A stretch of DNA of 7,247 bases, taken from positions 1-7,247 of the forward strand of contig CALFSR010000162.1 of assembly GCA_937916565.1 (NCBI GenBank), read 5' to 3'. This stretch comes from an uncultured Bacillota bacterium. GTDB taxonomy: Bacteria; Bacillota; Limnochordia; Limnochordales; ZCTH02-B6. The notes under the pieces were generated by a model. The model was given only the letters and a program-made list of their open reading frames with translations. It did no database searches and was not told where the DNA came from. This document shows positions 5,988-7,247 of the stretch, one piece after another. Within the stretch, counting starts at the first letter, position 1. Each line of letters starts with the position of its first letter. The position numbers and the translations under genes were made by a program.

Positions 5988-6011
5988 GAAAGTACACACC
6001 CACGAAGCGTC

Positions 6012-6995
6012 TCAGTAGGCGCCGCGGATGTGCCCGTGCACCTCCGTCCGGTAAAAGTCCGCGAGCCGGCGCAGCTCCGCCTCATCAAAAGGACGAGCCG
6101 CCAGCGCGAGCAAGTTCTCCTCCACCTGGCGCGCGTTTTTGAACCCGGGGATCACGCAGCTCACGGCGGCGAAGCTCAAGATCCAGCGCAGCGCCGCCGC
6201 GGCCATGCTCGGCCGACCGTCGCCGATCCAGCGCAGCTTGTCCGCGAGTTCGACGCCTTTCTCAAAGGGCAGACCGGCAAAGGTTTCGCCGACGTTGAAA
6301 TGCTGGCCGTCCCGGTTGTAGTTGCGGTGATCGTCGGGCGGAAAGGTCGTATCCTTGGTAAACTTCCCCGTCAGCAAACCGCTGGCCAGCGGGAGACGGG
6401 CCAGAATGCCGACGCCCTGGGCGTGCGCCTTGGGAAACAGCTTTTCGAGCGGTTTCTGCCGGAAGACGTTGAAGATCACCTGCAGCGCCCGGACGCCCGG
6501 GTACTTGAGGGCCGTTAAGCCCTCGTCGACGGTTTCGACGCTCACGCCGTACATGCGGATCTTGCCTTCCTGCTGGAGCTTGTCCAGCACATGAAAAACG
6601 TCGCCCTGCTTGATGATCTCGTGCGGCGGGCAATGGACCTGGTACAAGTCGATGCGCTCCCGTCCGAGGCGCTTTAGGCTTGCCTCGCACAGCCGGCGCA
6701 CGGTGCGCTCGGAGTAGGTCTCCGGGTCGTGGATGTCCAGCGAACGGCAAAACTTGGTGGCGATGTAGATCTCGTCTTCCCGGCCTTGGGTGGCCTCCCG
6801 CAGCAGTTCTTCGCTGCGGCCGTCGCCGTAGATGTCGGCGGTGTCAAAGAAGTTGACGCCGGCGTCGATGGCCCGGCGCAGGCCTGCCAGCGCCTCGTCC
6901 CGGTCCACATGTCCCCACGCGCTGCCGATGGCCCACGTGCCAAAGCTCACGGCGCTGACTTGGATGCCTGAGTTGCCCAGCGGGCGGTATTCCAA
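6012..6995 (-). CDS. Aldo/keto reductase family oxidoreductase
   Basis: Soluble NAD(P)H-dependent oxidoreductase of the (beta/alpha)8-barrel aldo/keto reductase superfamily, reducing aldehydes or ketones. It has 327 residues, a normal length. The catalytic tetrad is visible: D51 and Y56 in FFDTADIYGDGRSEE, K81 in ATKF, and H121 in DLYQVHCPP. The cofactor-phosphate loop IPGFKNARQVEEN (282-294) is intact. The layout is closest to the IolS/YqkF-like bacterial group, but the substrate cannot be read from sequence. The start is TTG (6995-6993), with AGGGAG 9-10 nt upstream; no better in-frame start precedes MEYRPLGNSGIQVS, which is the typical family N-terminus. It points the same way as the rbs operon but is separated by 276 bp that contain an operator, so it is probably its own transcription unit. 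A role in sugar or sugar-aldehyde metabolism is possible but unproven. Confidence 0.92.
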   Translation of the reverse strand: MEYRPLGNSGIQVSAVSFGTWAIGSAWGHVDRDEALAGLRRAIDAGVNFFDTADIYGDGRSEELLREATQGREDEIYIATKFCRSLDIHDPETYSERTVRRLCEASLKRLGRERIDLYQVHCPPHEIIKQGDVFHVLDKLQQEGKIRMYGVSVETVDEGLTALKYPGVRALQVIFNVFRQKPLEKLFPKAHAQGVGILARLPLASGLLTGKFTKDTTFPPDDHRNYNRDGQHFNVGETFAGLPFEKGVELADKLRWIGDGRPSMAAAALRWILSFAAVSCVIPGFKNARQVEENLLALAARPFDEAELRRLADFYRTEVHGHIRGAY

Positions 6996-7247
6996 CGGTT
7001 TTCACTCCCTGGTTCGTTCGATGTCGGGCGCCAAGCCAACCGTTGCACCGCCTTCTTCACGTCCGCCGGCGCATCCTCCCTATTCGCGTTACTCGCCCCG
7101 CTGTGCCAGCCGACCGGGGCCAGGGACACCGCCCCTCGGCATCCGTCGCGACGAGGGCGCTTCCGCCACCCGCCGCCGGCGTCCCGACCTCCCGCGCGTC
7201 GCTTGCGCGCCGGTACAACGGTGCTGCCGGATGTTCCGGCAGCACCG
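6996..7247. other. Upstream region without a supported gene
   Basis: These 252 bases precede the reductase. Short open frames exist on the minus strand, but they have no recognisable motif, no good ribosome binding site, and run through a perfect stem-loop, so I do not call them. A GGGAGG followed at once by ATG (7074) opens only a five-codon frame. The region contains GC-rich hairpins described separately. I see no clear promoter for the reductase. Confidence 0.5.
7219..7247. terminator. Perfect 12-bp stem-loop at the right window edge, possible terminator
   Basis: CGGTGCTGCCGG and CCGGCAGCACCG pair perfectly around an ATGTT loop. On the minus strand the stem is followed by TTGT and then GC-rich sequence, a weak tail. 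On the plus strand the following bases are outside the window. It could end transcription of a gene beyond the edge in either direction, or be a dispersed repeat unit. Confidence 0.4.

Noticed and set aside
5716..6003. A minus-strand frame of 95 codons across the rbsR upstream region
   Set aside because: It runs through the operator and the leader hairpin and overlaps the rbsR start in another frame. No family resemblance.
7081..7095. GAGTAACGCG on the minus strand, identical to a 16S rRNA decamer
   Set aside because: The flanking bases do not match 16S rRNA, so it is a chance short match.
6947..7245. Small minus-strand open frames upstream of the reductase
   Set aside because: They have no recognisable domain, lack a usable ribosome binding site, overlap the reductase start or run through the 12-bp stem-loop, and look like GC-rich chance frames.

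Overview
The window is GC-rich (by eye roughly two thirds G+C). Every gene I can support lies on the minus strand, so transcription runs from high to low coordinates. It is dominated by a D-ribose uptake and phosphorylation operon: rbsR (LacI-family regulator), rbsK (ribokinase), rbsA (double ATPase), rbsC (permease) and rbsB (periplasmic/extracellular binding protein, cut by the left window edge). Upstream of it lies a separate aldo/keto reductase gene. No mobile element, CRISPR array, tRNA, rRNA or phage gene was seen.

Organism: I cannot name it. The order rbsR-K-(D)-A-C-B is the one known from Bacillus-type Bacillota rather than the E. coli order (rbsDACBKR), and rbsD (ribose mutarotase) is absent from the cluster. 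The high G+C, together with an RbsB whose signal peptide has no lipobox cysteine, would fit a high-GC Bacillota lineage or another GC-rich bacterium. This is inference only.

Layout from right to left: 6996-7247 has no supported gene but holds a perfect 12-bp stem-loop at the edge and competing GC hairpins. 6012-6995 is the aldo/keto reductase, with a TTG start. 5736-6011 is intergenic. It carries two small hairpins after the reductase, a 12-bp perfect LacI-type palindrome that also nearly matches a catabolite (cre) site, and an 11-bp perfect stem-loop in the rbsR leader. 4635-5735 is rbsR, 3566-4561 rbsK, 1890-3560 rbsA, 899-1903 rbsC and 1-788 rbsB.

How they work together: RbsB captures ribose outside the membrane, RbsC forms the channel, RbsA powers transport, RbsK makes ribose-5-phosphate, and RbsR presumably represses the operon through the palindrome until ribose is present. 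rbsK-rbsA (5 nt gap) and rbsA-rbsC (14 nt overlap) are tightly coupled. rbsB sits behind a 110-nt spacer with a near-perfect ribosome binding site, as expected for a protein needed in excess.

This is mostly an ordinary operon, and I see no new defence or mobile system. The unusual points are a translated-looking 56-residue N-terminal extension on RbsA built partly from 18-bp repeats, an Asp-to-Ala change in the second Walker B motif of RbsA, a G7 tract where a one-base slip would fuse rbsA to rbsC, and an open frame after the rbsC stop that ends exactly on the rbsB start codon.
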